Source: CAVTOO01 sp963736355 (GTDB lineage Bacteria; Pseudomonadota; Alphaproteobacteria; Rhizobiales; Xanthobacteraceae). Taken from it: a stretch of 64,000 nt of DNA. Shown here in pieces: positions 1 to 7,943 of the stretch (positions are counted from its first letter, which is position 1; each line of letters opens with the position of its first letter). The translations under genes were made by a program, and so were the position numbers. Location of the stretch: assembly GCA_963736355.1 (NCBI GenBank), contig CAVTOO010000008.1:1-64000 (forward strand). Reading direction: 5' to 3'. The notes under the pieces are model-generated. The model did no database searches. It saw only the letters and a program-made list of their open reading frames with translations, and was not told the origin of the DNA.

Positions 1-90
1 TGTTTCGCCTAGCTACATATAGCAAATAATTGGAGGGAGCCACTAGGAGTGGCCGGATGGTCCGGCTGCACATACGGAGGGTTGCGTTAG

Positions 91-957
91 TTGAAGTCAA
101 AGCGGGGGGCGGCTGGCGACGGTTGTGCTGTCAAGACGCCAGAGGAAAAGCTGCAGGCAGAGGCGGAGGAGTTTAAGCGTAAACAAGCAGCGGAGCGGCA
201 GAGAAGCCGTCGCGCGGGCAAGAAGACCTATCCGGTTCAGCTTAATAAGTCCGACGTTGAGAAACTTGTCTCCTGGGGGTACGTCCCAGCCTGTGCCGAT
301 GACAGGGATGTGGGCGCGGCGATTGCCAAGATCGTGGCTCGTGGGATCTACTACGCGCGCCCTGCGCTCCCGGCTGAGACGGCGGTTGATCTATCCCGGC
401 GAGCGGAGGGACCGAAGGCGAAGGGTGGGTTCCGTCGCAAGAAAGACCCAGGCCGGATATTGACCGGGGCCGAGAAGGCTCGCGTGGCCGCCCAGATAAT
501 GGCGGAGGAGGAACGGCGAAGAATTGCCGAGGAGGATCGGCGAAGGTTTGAGGCGGATTTGGCTGACGCTCGCGCCGCGCTCCCCGCCACGTATCACACC
601 GAGAGTATACATGAGCGCGCCGCTCGTCTGGAGCGCGAAAGAAAAGAAGTGGTCGCGGCCTATCGCGCGAGTGTCGCGGACCTACCCCAGGCACCAAAGG
701 CCAGGGCATTTCAGCCGCTGGGCAAATCGGGCATCAGCAAGAAGGGGGGCAAGCCAGTAACCAATGGATTTGGGAGCCACCAGTTCCCTGAGAGCCAAGC
801 CGATACGGTAAAGCCGATCAGGATGAAAGCCAGGGCGGCGGACGTGAAGAGGTTCGCCAGGATCATGCCGCCCGATGATAGCGTCCACACGCTCCAGGCC
901 ACCAATGCAGAACTGCGCGAAATGTACTCAAGCAGGGGGAGCCATGAGAGGGACTAA
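91..957 (+). CDS. Hypothetical protein, charged and coiled-coil rich, mobile-element-like
   Basis: I do not recognise this 288-residue protein. It starts at TTG with a GGAGG ribosome-binding sequence about 10 bases upstream; no better ATG start is in frame nearby. The first 45 residues and residues about 140-200 are rich in Lys, Arg, Glu and Ala and look like helical coiled coil. A middle segment near residues 48-90 contains LNKSDVEKLVSWGYV and resembles the small DNA-binding or partition-accessory proteins carried by mobile elements, but no family motif is firm. It leads a same-strand series with an AlpA-like protein and a DUF3631 ATPase. Codon use is less GC-biased than in the rest of the window, consistent with transferred DNA. 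Confidence 0.55.
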   Translation: MKSKRGAAGDGCAVKTPEEKLQAEAEEFKRKQAAERQRSRRAGKKTYPVQLNKSDVEKLVSWGYVPACADDRDVGAAIAKIVARGIYYARPALPAETAVDLSRRAEGPKAKGGFRRKKDPGRILTGAEKARVAAQIMAEEERRRIAEEDRRRFEADLADARAALPATYHTESIHERAARLERERKEVVAAYRASVADLPQAPKARAFQPLGKSGISKKGGKPVTNGFGSHQFPESQADTVKPIRMKARAADVKRFARIMPPDDSVHTLQATNAELREMYSSRGSHERD

Positions 958-1073
958 GAAGCCAATGTCACGCGCGTGACACCCGCAACCCCTTGGAAAT
1001 GGCCGACTTTGGGGCTGCGATACACAGGAGATGCTAAATCCATCCATAGGTAGAAGAGGCACATGAGACAGAC

Positions 1074-1289
1074 ATGAGGCAGAGAGGAAAGCCAAAGAGC
1101 GACGATCTACCCGACGTGAGCGAATGGTTTAACGGCTCATTCGTGGCGGTCCCCAGCAGCATGGGTAAGGCACTATTGGTCGCCGCCGAGTTCACGGGCA
1201 TGACCGTGGCCGAGTACCTGCGGCGGGCGGCTTATCTTCGGATGATGTCGGATGGCATCCGGCTTGAGGACTACGACGCCGCCGCATAA
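1074..1289 (+). CDS. Small hypothetical protein, possible ribbon-helix-helix type
   Basis: This gene encodes 71 residues and follows a purine-rich stretch (agaggcac) ahead of two close ATG codons; the first opens only a four-codon frame, so 1074 is chosen. The C-terminal half (TGMTVAEYLRRAAYLRMMSDG) has the spacing of the two helices of a ribbon-helix-helix fold, as in small mobile-element regulators and mobilisation accessory proteins. That is inference from pattern only. The gene ends just before a strong rho-independent terminator, so it closes a transcription unit with the 91-957 gene. Confidence 0.5.
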   Translation: MRQRGKPKSDDLPDVSEWFNGSFVAVPSSMGKALLVAAEFTGMTVAEYLRRAAYLRMMSDGIRLEDYDAAA

Positions 1290-1317
1290 TCACCACCAGA
1301 CATATTGGTTCACACAG

Positions 1318-1339
1318 CCCGCCCCTCGGCGGGTTTTTT
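1318..1339 (+). terminator. Rho-independent terminator
   Basis: A CCCGCC / GGCGGG stem with a four-base CCTC loop is followed by six T residues. It lies 29 bases after the stop of the 71-residue gene and before the AlpA-like gene. Confidence 0.85.
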
Positions 1340-1365
1340 ATTGCCTGCCGACAAGGAGATTTTGA

Positions 1366-1780
1366 ATGCGATTTTTAGTCTACGAACAATTGCGAATGGA
1401 AAAGGGTATTCCCCTCGGTGACCGGCAGCTCCGGCGCTTAGAGGCCAAAGGTGCATTTCCAAAACGTATCCCGATCGCGAGTGGCTGCGCCGTTAAGGGC
1501 TGGCCTGAGGTCATCATTGACGAGCACTTAGCTGCAGCTCGCCGAGAAGTCGAGGGCGGCGCGATGAACCCAGCCGACATCACGGCAGGTCCACTGCCCG
1601 ATCTTGACACCCTCGAAACCATTGCCGACTGGCGTGTGGATCTCAGCACCCGGCTTAAGCGGGCACAGCTACGGCATGAGCTGATCGGGTTAGAGCCCGG
1701 AGGAGATTGCAGCCCTCGGCGATGAGACGCGGGACTTCAAGCGGCTCTGCGCCGTGCTAAAGGCGGTGACCCATGCGTGA
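1366..1780 (+). CDS. AlpA-like DNA-binding regulator/excisionase, frame broken near its end
   Basis: AlpA-type proteins are small winged-helix DNA-binding proteins that regulate or excise prophages and integrative elements. Residues 17-50 show the pattern: PLGDRQLRRLEAKGAFPKRI, then a basic turn and VKGWPEVIIDEHL. The start is well supported by AAGGAG about 9 bases upstream. As read, the frame stops at 1725 after 119 residues. Removing one G near 1698 gives a more natural ending (PEEIAALGDETRDFKRL) that runs to a TGA at 1778-1780, overlapping the start of the DUF3631 gene at 1773. That translational-coupling overlap argues for the repaired version. The span given is the repaired one. Confidence 0.55.
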
Positions 1781-2405
1781 GTGGTGTGATCGACTTCCCG
1801 AGGAAATACCTGACGGCGCGAAGCTGTTGAATGATGTTCACGCCTTCCTTGGCCGCTTCGTCGCCTATCCGTCAGAACATGCGCAGATCGCACACACCTT
1901 ATGGATCGCACACACACACCTGATGGACTGCTGGGATTCAACGCCCAGGATTGCCTTCCTGTCCCCTGAGCCGGGTTCAGGCAAGACTAGGGCGCTAGAG
2001 GTGAGCGAGCTTCTGGTTCCCAACCCGGTCGCGGCTGTGAACGTCTCACCCGCATATCTCTTCCGCAAGGTTGCCGACGAGAATGGAGCGCCGACACTGT
2101 TGTTCGATGAGATCGACACGGTGTTCGGGCCACGGGCGAAGGAGAATGAGGAGATCAGGGGTCTGCTCAATGCAGGCCACAGAAAGGGTGCCGTAGCTGG
2201 TCGCTGTGTGGTGCGCGGCAAAGAGGTCTTCACCGAAGAGCTAGCAGCCTATTGCGCGGTCGCTATGGCAGGTCTTGGCTATCTGCCGGATACCATCCTC
2301 ACACGGTCTGTGATCGTCAACATGCGTCGGCGGGCGCCCAATGAGACGGTTGAGCCATACCGGCGCAGGCTCCGACCTGCGAGCGGTCGACGGCGACCTG
2401 CTTGA
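1773..2405 (+). pseudogene. DUF3631-type P-loop ATPase, truncated at a sequence junction
   Basis: DUF3631 proteins are P-loop ATPases found with replication modules of phages and integrative elements. Residues 68-72 are the Walker A GSGKT and residues 109-115 (LLFDEID) the Walker B. The sequence up to about residue 199 follows the family well, including the block around MRRRAPNETVEPYRRR, which normally precedes a further domain of well over 100 residues. Here homology stops at about base 2370 and the last 11 residues are out-of-frame reading of the neighbouring histidine kinase gene. The protein resembles actinobacterial and actinophage versions by my recollection of the family, which I could not test. 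It is therefore a 5' fragment. Confidence 0.7.
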
Positions 2406-3907
2406 AGGATTGGATGAGTTCGCCGGCGCGCTGAAGATTGGCGACAAGCTGATTTGACGCGTCCTTGCAGGACTGGACGAATTCCTCGAGCTTTGAGCGG
2501 CGCAGCGGCTCGTCGGAGCGAAGCTCCTTGTCGAAAATATCGCTGCGCCTGGCGAAGCTCGAGGCCACCGTCAGGCTGATGCCGATGGGGTTATTCACTT
2601 CATGCGCCACGCCGGCGACGAGGCCGCCGAGTGCGGCAAGCCGTTCGGCGTCGATCAGGTTCTGTTGTGTGGCGCGCAGCTCGGCGAGCGCGTTCTCGGC
2701 ATTTTCCTTGGCGGTCCGCAGCTCCGCCTCGGCGGTGCCCTTGGCGATGGCGTTTTCGCGAAACACCTCGACGGCGCGCGCCATGGCGCCGACTTCGTCG
2801 CGGGCGCTGGTGCCGCGCACGCGGTGGCCGAGATCGCCGGAGGTGATGGCGCGCATCGAGCCGAGAATGTCTTCCAGCGGGCGGCGGATGCTGAGCGCGA
2901 TGACGATGCCGGCGAGCACGACGACGATCAGGAAGATCGTCGCCACGATCGCGACCTGCTTGTTGATCGCGGACAATGTCTGGTCGAATTTTTCCTGCGC
3001 CTGCTCTTCGCGCACCCGCATCTTGGCCGAGAGTTCGTCGATCGACCTGATCATCTCCGCCTGGTTGGCATCGATGCCGACGCGCAGCAGCGACGTGCGG
3101 CTGGCAAAAAGCTCCGCCAGTTTCGACAGGCCGCCGCGCAACGTCACGGCCTGGTCGCGCAGCCGCATCAGCGCGGTGCGCTGCAATTCGGTCTCGGCGA
3201 GGTCGAGCATGACCGGAAATCGTGGTCTCGATGATGGCGATGCTGCGTGCGGCCTCGTCACCTGCCGTCGACGACAACGACAGATAATAGGAATTGCTCG
3301 CCACCAGCAGCGCCGTGAAGGCCTCGCGCGATTTGGTCAGCGCAGGCTCGATCAAGGTGCCGCGTTGCTGGATGGTGCTGTCGATGATGCCGTAGAGGCC
3401 CGACATATTGCGCACCGGCGACAGGATCTGTTCGTCATAGGTTTTGGTGATCGACGACTGCAGCGAGCGCAGTTCGCCGAAACGGTCGAGGAACCGGTCG
3501 GTCACTTCTTCAAGTCCGGCGACGGAGCCTGACAGTGTCGAGTCGGTCGCGGCGCGGTTTGTCAGCGTGCCGAGCAGCGCCTCGCGCAGCAGCAGGATTT
3601 CAGCGAAGATTTCCGGGCTCGGCTGGTTGATATAGCGGTGGATCAGGTTCTGGAGGCGGCCGGCCTCGCTTTCCAGGATCGTCAGCACGCGCTCCGAGTT
3701 GCGGACCTGGCGCAAATCGTCCCAGGACGAGCCCAGTGTCTTGGCGCCGTTCCAGATCATCAGGCCGAGCGCCACCACGACGGCCGAGTTGAGCGCGGCG
3801 ATCGACAGAATGCGCCAGCGGATCGGAATGGCGCGAACGAGATTGACCGCACTGAAGCGGCGGCCCCGGTTCTGATCGTTCGGCGATGGGGGAAGGGTTT
3901 GCAGCAC
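2373..3907 (-). pseudogene. Membrane sensor histidine kinase, C-terminus missing and one frame break
   Basis: The protein has an N-terminal membrane helix (about residues 30-52), a periplasmic sensing region of about 250 residues, a second helix (VAIVATIFLIVVVLAGIVIAL), a HAMP domain, a coiled coil and a HisKA box with the phospho-acceptor His in GVAHEVNNPIG. The frame is broken near 3217; removing one T in a TTT run restores IETTIPVMLDLAETEL. After FKQVAVDRS, at about base 2373, similarity stops: the catalytic HATPase domain is absent and the sequence becomes the DUF3631 fragment read in reverse. No response regulator lies next to it. A kinase with this end could not phosphorylate itself. 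Confidence 0.75.
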
Positions 3908-4189
3908 GGCTCAGATGTCGCCCTTTCGTGCGTCGCTGGCCGGGCCAAACGGCATGGGCGCGCCGTCCGTCACCACGGATGTGGGGACGACAAGGCGGCG
4001 CAGGCGGACCGGAGAATGGGTCATCCTCATGCCATCGAACCGTGATTATTGTGACACTGCCTTGATCTTACGAGACAATTCATCACGAGACCATTGTACG
4101 CGCCACTGCTTCTTTCGCGATTGTCGCGAGATCAAGTAGAGTAGGGCAAGCGGCAACCGGTTCATTGCCTTGGGTACGTCGCTCTGCGG

Positions 4190-5509
4190 ATGATTTCTAT
4201 GACAAAACAATTAGTTAGGGCCGCTTTTCTGGCGTTAATCGTGTTTGCAACGCCGGCCGGCGCCGCAACCGAGATCACGTGGTGGCACGCCATGAGCGGC
4301 GAGCTTGGCCGTCAGCTCGAAAAACTCGCCACCGACTTCAACGCCTCGCAGTCCGAGTACCGGGTCGTGCCGGCTTACAAAGGCAACTACACCGAGACGG
4401 TGTCGGCGGCGATCTTCGCGTTCCGCTCCGGGCAGCAGCCCGCGATCGTGCAGGTCAACGAAATCGCCACCGCCACCATGATGGCGGCCAAGGGCGCGAT
4501 CTATCCCGTCTACGATTTGATGCGCGATTCCGGCGAGCCGTTCGATCCCAATGCCTACCTTGCCGCCGTCGCCGGCTACTACACCGATGTCGAAGGCAAC
4601 ATGCTGTCGTTTCCGTTCAATGCCTCGACGCCCATTCTTTATTACAACAAGGATCTGTTCCGTTCGGCGGGGCTTGATCCGAATTGGGCGCCGCGCAGCT
4701 GGCGCGAACTCGGCGATCATGTGCAGCGACTGCGCGCGGCCGGTGTGGCCTGCGGTCTCACGACGCACTGGCCGTCCTGGGTGCTGGTCGAGAATTTTCT
4801 CGCGCTTCACAATTTGCCGATCGCCACCAAGGCCAACGGCTTCGGCGGGTTAGAGGCCGCGTTGACGATCGACAATCCGGCGCTGGTGCAGCACATCGCC
4901 CAACTCGCGGAATGGCAGAAGACCAGGTTGTATAATTATGGCGGCCGCGCAACGTCCGCCGAGCCTTTGTTTCAGAACGGCGAGTGCGCGATCTTTCTCG
5001 GCTCGTCGGCGACGCGTGCCGACATCCTGAAGAACGCCAAATTCCAGGTCGGCTACGGTTTCCTGCCCTATCGCGCGGAAGTCGTGGGCGATCCGCAGAA
5101 CACCATCATCGGCGGCGCCACGCTGTGGGTGCTGCGCGGCCGCAGCAAGGAAGAATATTCCGGCGTTGCGCGCTTCTTCGCCTATCTGTCGCGGCCGGAG
5201 GTTCAGGCGGCGTGGTCGCAGGCCACGGGTTATCTGCCGGTGACGCGCGCGGCTTACGATTTGTCGCGCCAGCAGGGCTTCTACGATCGCAATCCCGGTA
5301 CCGAAATCTCGATCGAGCAGATGTCGCGCAAGATGCCGACGGAGAACTCCAAGGGCCTGCGGCTCGGATCTTTCGTGCTGGTGCGCGAGGTGATCGAGGA
5401 CGAACTGGAGCAGGCCTTTTCTGGAAAGAAAACGGCGGCTCAGGCGCTCGCTTCGGCGCAGGAGCGCGGCAACCGGTTGCTGCGCCAGTTCGAGCGCGCC
5501 AATCGCTAG
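4190..5509 (+). CDS. ugpB: Periplasmic solute-binding protein, UgpB-like (glycerol-3-phosphate type)
   Basis: This 439-residue family 1 extracellular binding protein has a signal peptide cleaved after about residue 25 (ATPAGA). The mature start EITWWHAMSGELG, the segment NEIATATMMAAKGAIYPVYDLM and FNASTPILYYNKDLF match UgpB, the binding protein for sn-glycerol-3-phosphate and its diesters. The partner permeases UgpA/UgpE and the ATPase UgpC are not adjacent, so this is an orphan or distal copy. A second ATG at 4199 would shorten the signal by three residues. The family assignment is firm; the substrate is inferred. glpK, which would act downstream of glycerol uptake, lies about 8 kb away and is not in the same operon. 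Confidence 0.8.
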   Translation: MISMTKQLVRAAFLALIVFATPAGAATEITWWHAMSGELGRQLEKLATDFNASQSEYRVVPAYKGNYTETVSAAIFAFRSGQQPAIVQVNEIATATMMAAKGAIYPVYDLMRDSGEPFDPNAYLAAVAGYYTDVEGNMLSFPFNASTPILYYNKDLFRSAGLDPNWAPRSWRELGDHVQRLRAAGVACGLTTHWPSWVLVENFLALHNLPIATKANGFGGLEAALTIDNPALVQHIAQLAEWQKTRLYNYGGRATSAEPLFQNGECAIFLGSSATRADILKNAKFQVGYGFLPYRAEVVGDPQNTIIGGATLWVLRGRSKEEYSGVARFFAYLSRPEVQAAWSQATGYLPVTRAAYDLSRQQGFYDRNPGTEISIEQMSRKMPTENSKGLRLGSFVLVREVIEDELEQAFSGKKTAAQALASAQERGNRLLRQFERANR

Positions 5510-5838
5510 GGCACAAGCCTCATGGTGAGGAGCGCGGCGAAGCCGCGCGTCTCGAACCGTGAGGCGGCTTCGATCCTTCGAGACGCGGCTTTCAGCCGCT
5601 CCTCAGGATGAGGGCCGTCCAGCAGCATCTTCCTCAGCTTGCGATCCCGCTTGAGATACCACTCGCGGCTCATTGCCGATTCGCGTGTCTTGAGCTTTTC
5701 CGAATGCACCAGCGCCCACGCGCGCCCGCGCGTCGTGCGCGCGCCGGTGCCTGCGTTATGCTTCTTGAGCCGCTGCGCGATCTCGGTCGTCCAACCCACA
5801 TAGGTCATGGCGCGGCCAGCGTCGCAGGTACGCAGCAC
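5506..5838 (-). CDS. GIY-YIG nuclease-superfamily small protein
   Basis: This belongs to the YhbQ/UPF0213-like single-domain GIY-YIG family. The core is VLRTCDAGRAMTYVGWTTE (the two Tyr-containing strands), followed by HNAGTGARTTRGRAW and LKTRESAMSREWYLKRDR. The start is uncertain. The frame is open upstream through FFVYVL, with no ATG. Removing one A from a run of six near 5907 would link it to a GTG at 5917 and give a Lys-rich leader. That leader is encoded by one arm and the loop of the hairpin at 5846-5877. The last 35 or so residues are encoded by a dispersed repeat (5518-5613), and the stop overlaps the end of the ugpB-like gene, so the real functional C-terminus is probably near residue 75. 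Confidence 0.7.
   Translation of the reverse strand: MLRTCDAGRAMTYVGWTTEIAQRLKKHNAGTGARTTRGRAWALVHSEKLKTRESAMSREWYLKRDRKLRKMLLDGPHPEERLKAASRRIEAASRFETRGFAALLTMRLVP
5518..5613. repeat. Dispersed repeat, family A (CTCATGGTGAGGAGCG type)
   Basis: The unit begins CCTCATGGTGAGGAGCGCGG, contains TCTCGAACC, and ends CTCCTCAGGATGAGG, so the ends are inverted relative to each other. A related copy lies at 54731-54853. Such units are common between genes in Bradyrhizobium-like genomes. Confidence 0.7.
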
Positions 5839-5845
5839 ATAAACA

Positions 5846-5877
5846 AAGAAGCCCGCCTTGCGTAAGGCGGGCTTCTT
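5846..5877 (+). terminator. 14-bp perfect hairpin followed by a T-rich tract
   Basis: Two 14-base arms (AAGAAGCCCGCCTT and its complement) enclose a GCGT loop, followed on the + strand by cttctttttc. It can terminate the rightward ugpB transcript, and the leftward hydratase transcript less well because only TGTTTATG follows. It lies in the probable N-terminal leader of the GIY-YIG gene. Confidence 0.7.
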
Positions 5878-5940
5878 CTTTTTCGCTGTCCGTTTCGCAA
5901 CCTTCTTTTTTGGTCACGTGCGGCTCTCTCAGTTTTGCGA

Positions 5941-6696
5941 TCAGGCCGAGAAGCTCAGCTCCACCGCGCCGAAGCCGGCGAAGGAGGCGCCGACCTTGTC
6001 GCCGGGCTTGGCGAAGACCATGCCGGTGTAGGAGCCGCATGTCACGATGTGGCCGGCCTTCACGCCGGTGGTGTGGCGCAGGATGTTGACCATCGCGACA
6101 GCGCGATCGAGCGGCTTCTTGTTCGGCGCGTCGCCCTTCTGCTTGACGACGACTTCGCCGTTGATGATCAGGCTCGCTTCGACATCGGGCAGGTCGAGCG
6201 TGCGCCAGTCCGGGCGCAGCGTGCCGGAGACGAAGCCGGCATTGACCATGAAGTCGGCGGTGCGCTCGAGCGGATCGGGCACCGTCATCGTGGTGAAGCG
6301 CGTATCGCAGATTTCCATGCCGACCATCGCCGTCATCGCCGACGCGACTTCTTCCACCGTGTAGTCGGTCGCGCGCGCCGGCAGGTCGCGGTCGAAGCGG
6401 AACGCGATCTCGGCCTCGAGGCCGAGCATCGTCAGGAGCTTCGAGGGGATCGCCGTACCGTTCTCCCACATCATCGACTTGATCATGACGCCGTAGTTCC
6501 AGCCGCCTTCGGAATAGGGCGCGATCTTCCAGCCGCCGGGCGTCTCATTGAGGCGCGTCATCACTGCGTCCTGGACCAGCGCCGCCTCGGCGACACTTGC
6601 GGGCCGCATGCCCTCGGGCAGGCGCTCGAGGAGTTTTTTGGTCTTGCGCGCCTCGACGAGAAGGTCCGCAGCTTTCGCGATTGATGCCTGATCCAT
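5941..6696 (-). CDS. 2-keto-4-pentenoate / 2-oxohept-3-enedioate hydratase family enzyme
   Basis: The 251-residue protein belongs to the MhpD/HpaH branch of the fumarylacetoacetate hydrolase superfamily. These are metal-dependent hydratases that add water to 2-hydroxydienoates in meta-cleavage pathways of aromatics. The metal site is seen in GLEAEIAFRFDRDLP and in EICDTRF. The length is usual for the family. It lies leftward, 111 bases after a dihydroorotate-dehydrogenase-like gene on the same strand, so they may be co-transcribed. No ring-cleavage dioxygenase is adjacent, so the real substrate is open. Confidence 0.75.
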   Translation of the reverse strand: MDQASIAKAADLLVEARKTKKLLERLPEGMRPASVAEAALVQDAVMTRLNETPGGWKIAPYSEGGWNYGVMIKSMMWENGTAIPSKLLTMLGLEAEIAFRFDRDLPARATDYTVEEVASAMTAMVGMEICDTRFTTMTVPDPLERTADFMVNAGFVSGTLRPDWRTLDLPDVEASLIINGEVVVKQKGDAPNKKPLDRAVAMVNILRHTTGVKAGHIVTCGSYTGMVFAKPGDKVGASFAGFGAVELSFSA

Positions 6697-6807
6697 GAAA
6701 AACCCCTTAATTGTCTTGAAGATAAAAGCCTGAAGATTGGAACCTATTGTGGCGCGCGGCCCCGATGACGGGAAACGCCGTGCGCGTTCGTTTCGGGCTA
6801 CGAAACC

Positions 6808-7866
6808 TTAGCCGCCTTTGGCGATGTCCGGCACGTAGTTGCGCCAGTTGTCGGTGCGCAGCGGTGTTTCGTAGAACAGCTTGCGCTTGTCGGCTGCCAG
6901 ACCAATCAGGTCTGTCGCCTTCATGTTTTTCTTGGCGAGGTAGTCGTCGAGCTGCTTCACGCCGTCGGAAATGATGTCGAAGCCGCGCAGCATCACGGCT
7001 GAGGCGATGCCGACGGCCGAGGCGCCGGCCAGCATCATGCGCGCGACATCGAGACCGTCGATCGCGCCGTTGATGCCGATCAGCGGCTTGTCCTTGCCGA
7101 CGCGCGCGCGTGACAGCGCCAGCCAGTGGCAGGTGAGCGGCAAATTCCACGATCCACCGACGCCGAGGCTGGTGCCGAGATACGGCTCCTGCGTGTCGAG
7201 ATCGGGGATCATGCCGAGCAGGCGTCCGGCCATCACGACGCTGTCGGCGCCGGCCGCATAGGCCGCGAAGGCGAGGTCGGGCACGCGCTCGCTCTGGCCG
7301 GTGACCTTGATCCAGAGCGGAATCTTGATCACGGCGCGCACGGCTTTCACGATCTCGGTGATGCGATCGATCTGCAGTTCGGTGGACACAGCGCCTTTGG
7401 AGGCTTCGGTGGCGTAAGGCGTGCCGATATTGAGTTCGAACACATCGAAGCCGGAGGCCTCGATTTCCTTGGCCATCTCGAGTGTTCGCTCAAGGCCGCT
7501 GAGAATGACACTCGGCACCAGCAAGCAATCATTGGCGCGTGCTTCTTTCTGCAGTGCAACGCTCTCCTCGAGCCAGCGCTCATAGGAGTGCGGATAGAGT
7601 CCGCTGCGCGTCGCGAGGAACGCTTCGCGTGGCACATCCGGGCCCCATTTCAGTGGACGCCAGTAACCGTCGAGCACGGCATATTCGGCGCGCTGCAGCT
7701 GATCGCGCGCGGCCATGGATTCATTGATCGACTTGGTGACGACAGCGCCCGCGCCGGCGCGCATCGCGGCGATCATGCCGGCCGGCTCGATGGACTGTTC
7801 GGCCGAGGCGGCAATGAGCGGGTTCTTCAGCCGCGTGCGGCCGATGTTTGTTTCGAGGCGGGACAT
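6808..7866 (-). CDS. Dihydroorotate dehydrogenase-like FMN oxidoreductase
   Basis: This 352-residue TIM-barrel flavoprotein has the class 1 dihydroorotate dehydrogenase / PreA-type fold. Seen are the N-terminal NPLIAASAEQS strand, FELNIGTPYATEASKG (the active-site region around the FMN), IPLWIKVTGQ, GINGAI and a C-terminal GASAVGIASAVMLRG phosphate-binding segment. The iron-sulfur extension of dihydropyrimidine dehydrogenase is absent. The genuine pyrimidine enzyme is usually elsewhere in these genomes, so I call it DHOD-like. It is followed by a hydratase and preceded by the RidA/hydrolase fusion on the same strand. Confidence 0.7.
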   Translation of the reverse strand: MSRLETNIGRTRLKNPLIAASAEQSIEPAGMIAAMRAGAGAVVTKSINESMAARDQLQRAEYAVLDGYWRPLKWGPDVPREAFLATRSGLYPHSYERWLEESVALQKEARANDCLLVPSVILSGLERTLEMAKEIEASGFDVFELNIGTPYATEASKGAVSTELQIDRITEIVKAVRAVIKIPLWIKVTGQSERVPDLAFAAYAAGADSVVMAGRLLGMIPDLDTQEPYLGTSLGVGGSWNLPLTCHWLALSRARVGKDKPLIGINGAIDGLDVARMMLAGASAVGIASAVMLRGFDIISDGVKQLDDYLAKKNMKATDLIGLAADKRKLFYETPLRTDNWRNYVPDIAKGG

Positions 7867-7943
7867 GACTGAAATCCGTGCGAGAGGAGGCGGCAGTTAG
7901 AGGCATCGGATATGGGCCGTCAAGGAACAGACGGCGCAAGCGG

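Noticed and set aside
2465..3532. Rightward open frame of 355 codons
   Set aside because: It lies on the opposite strand of the histidine kinase, whose domains are recognisable; the rightward translation has no domain and is a codon-bias shadow.
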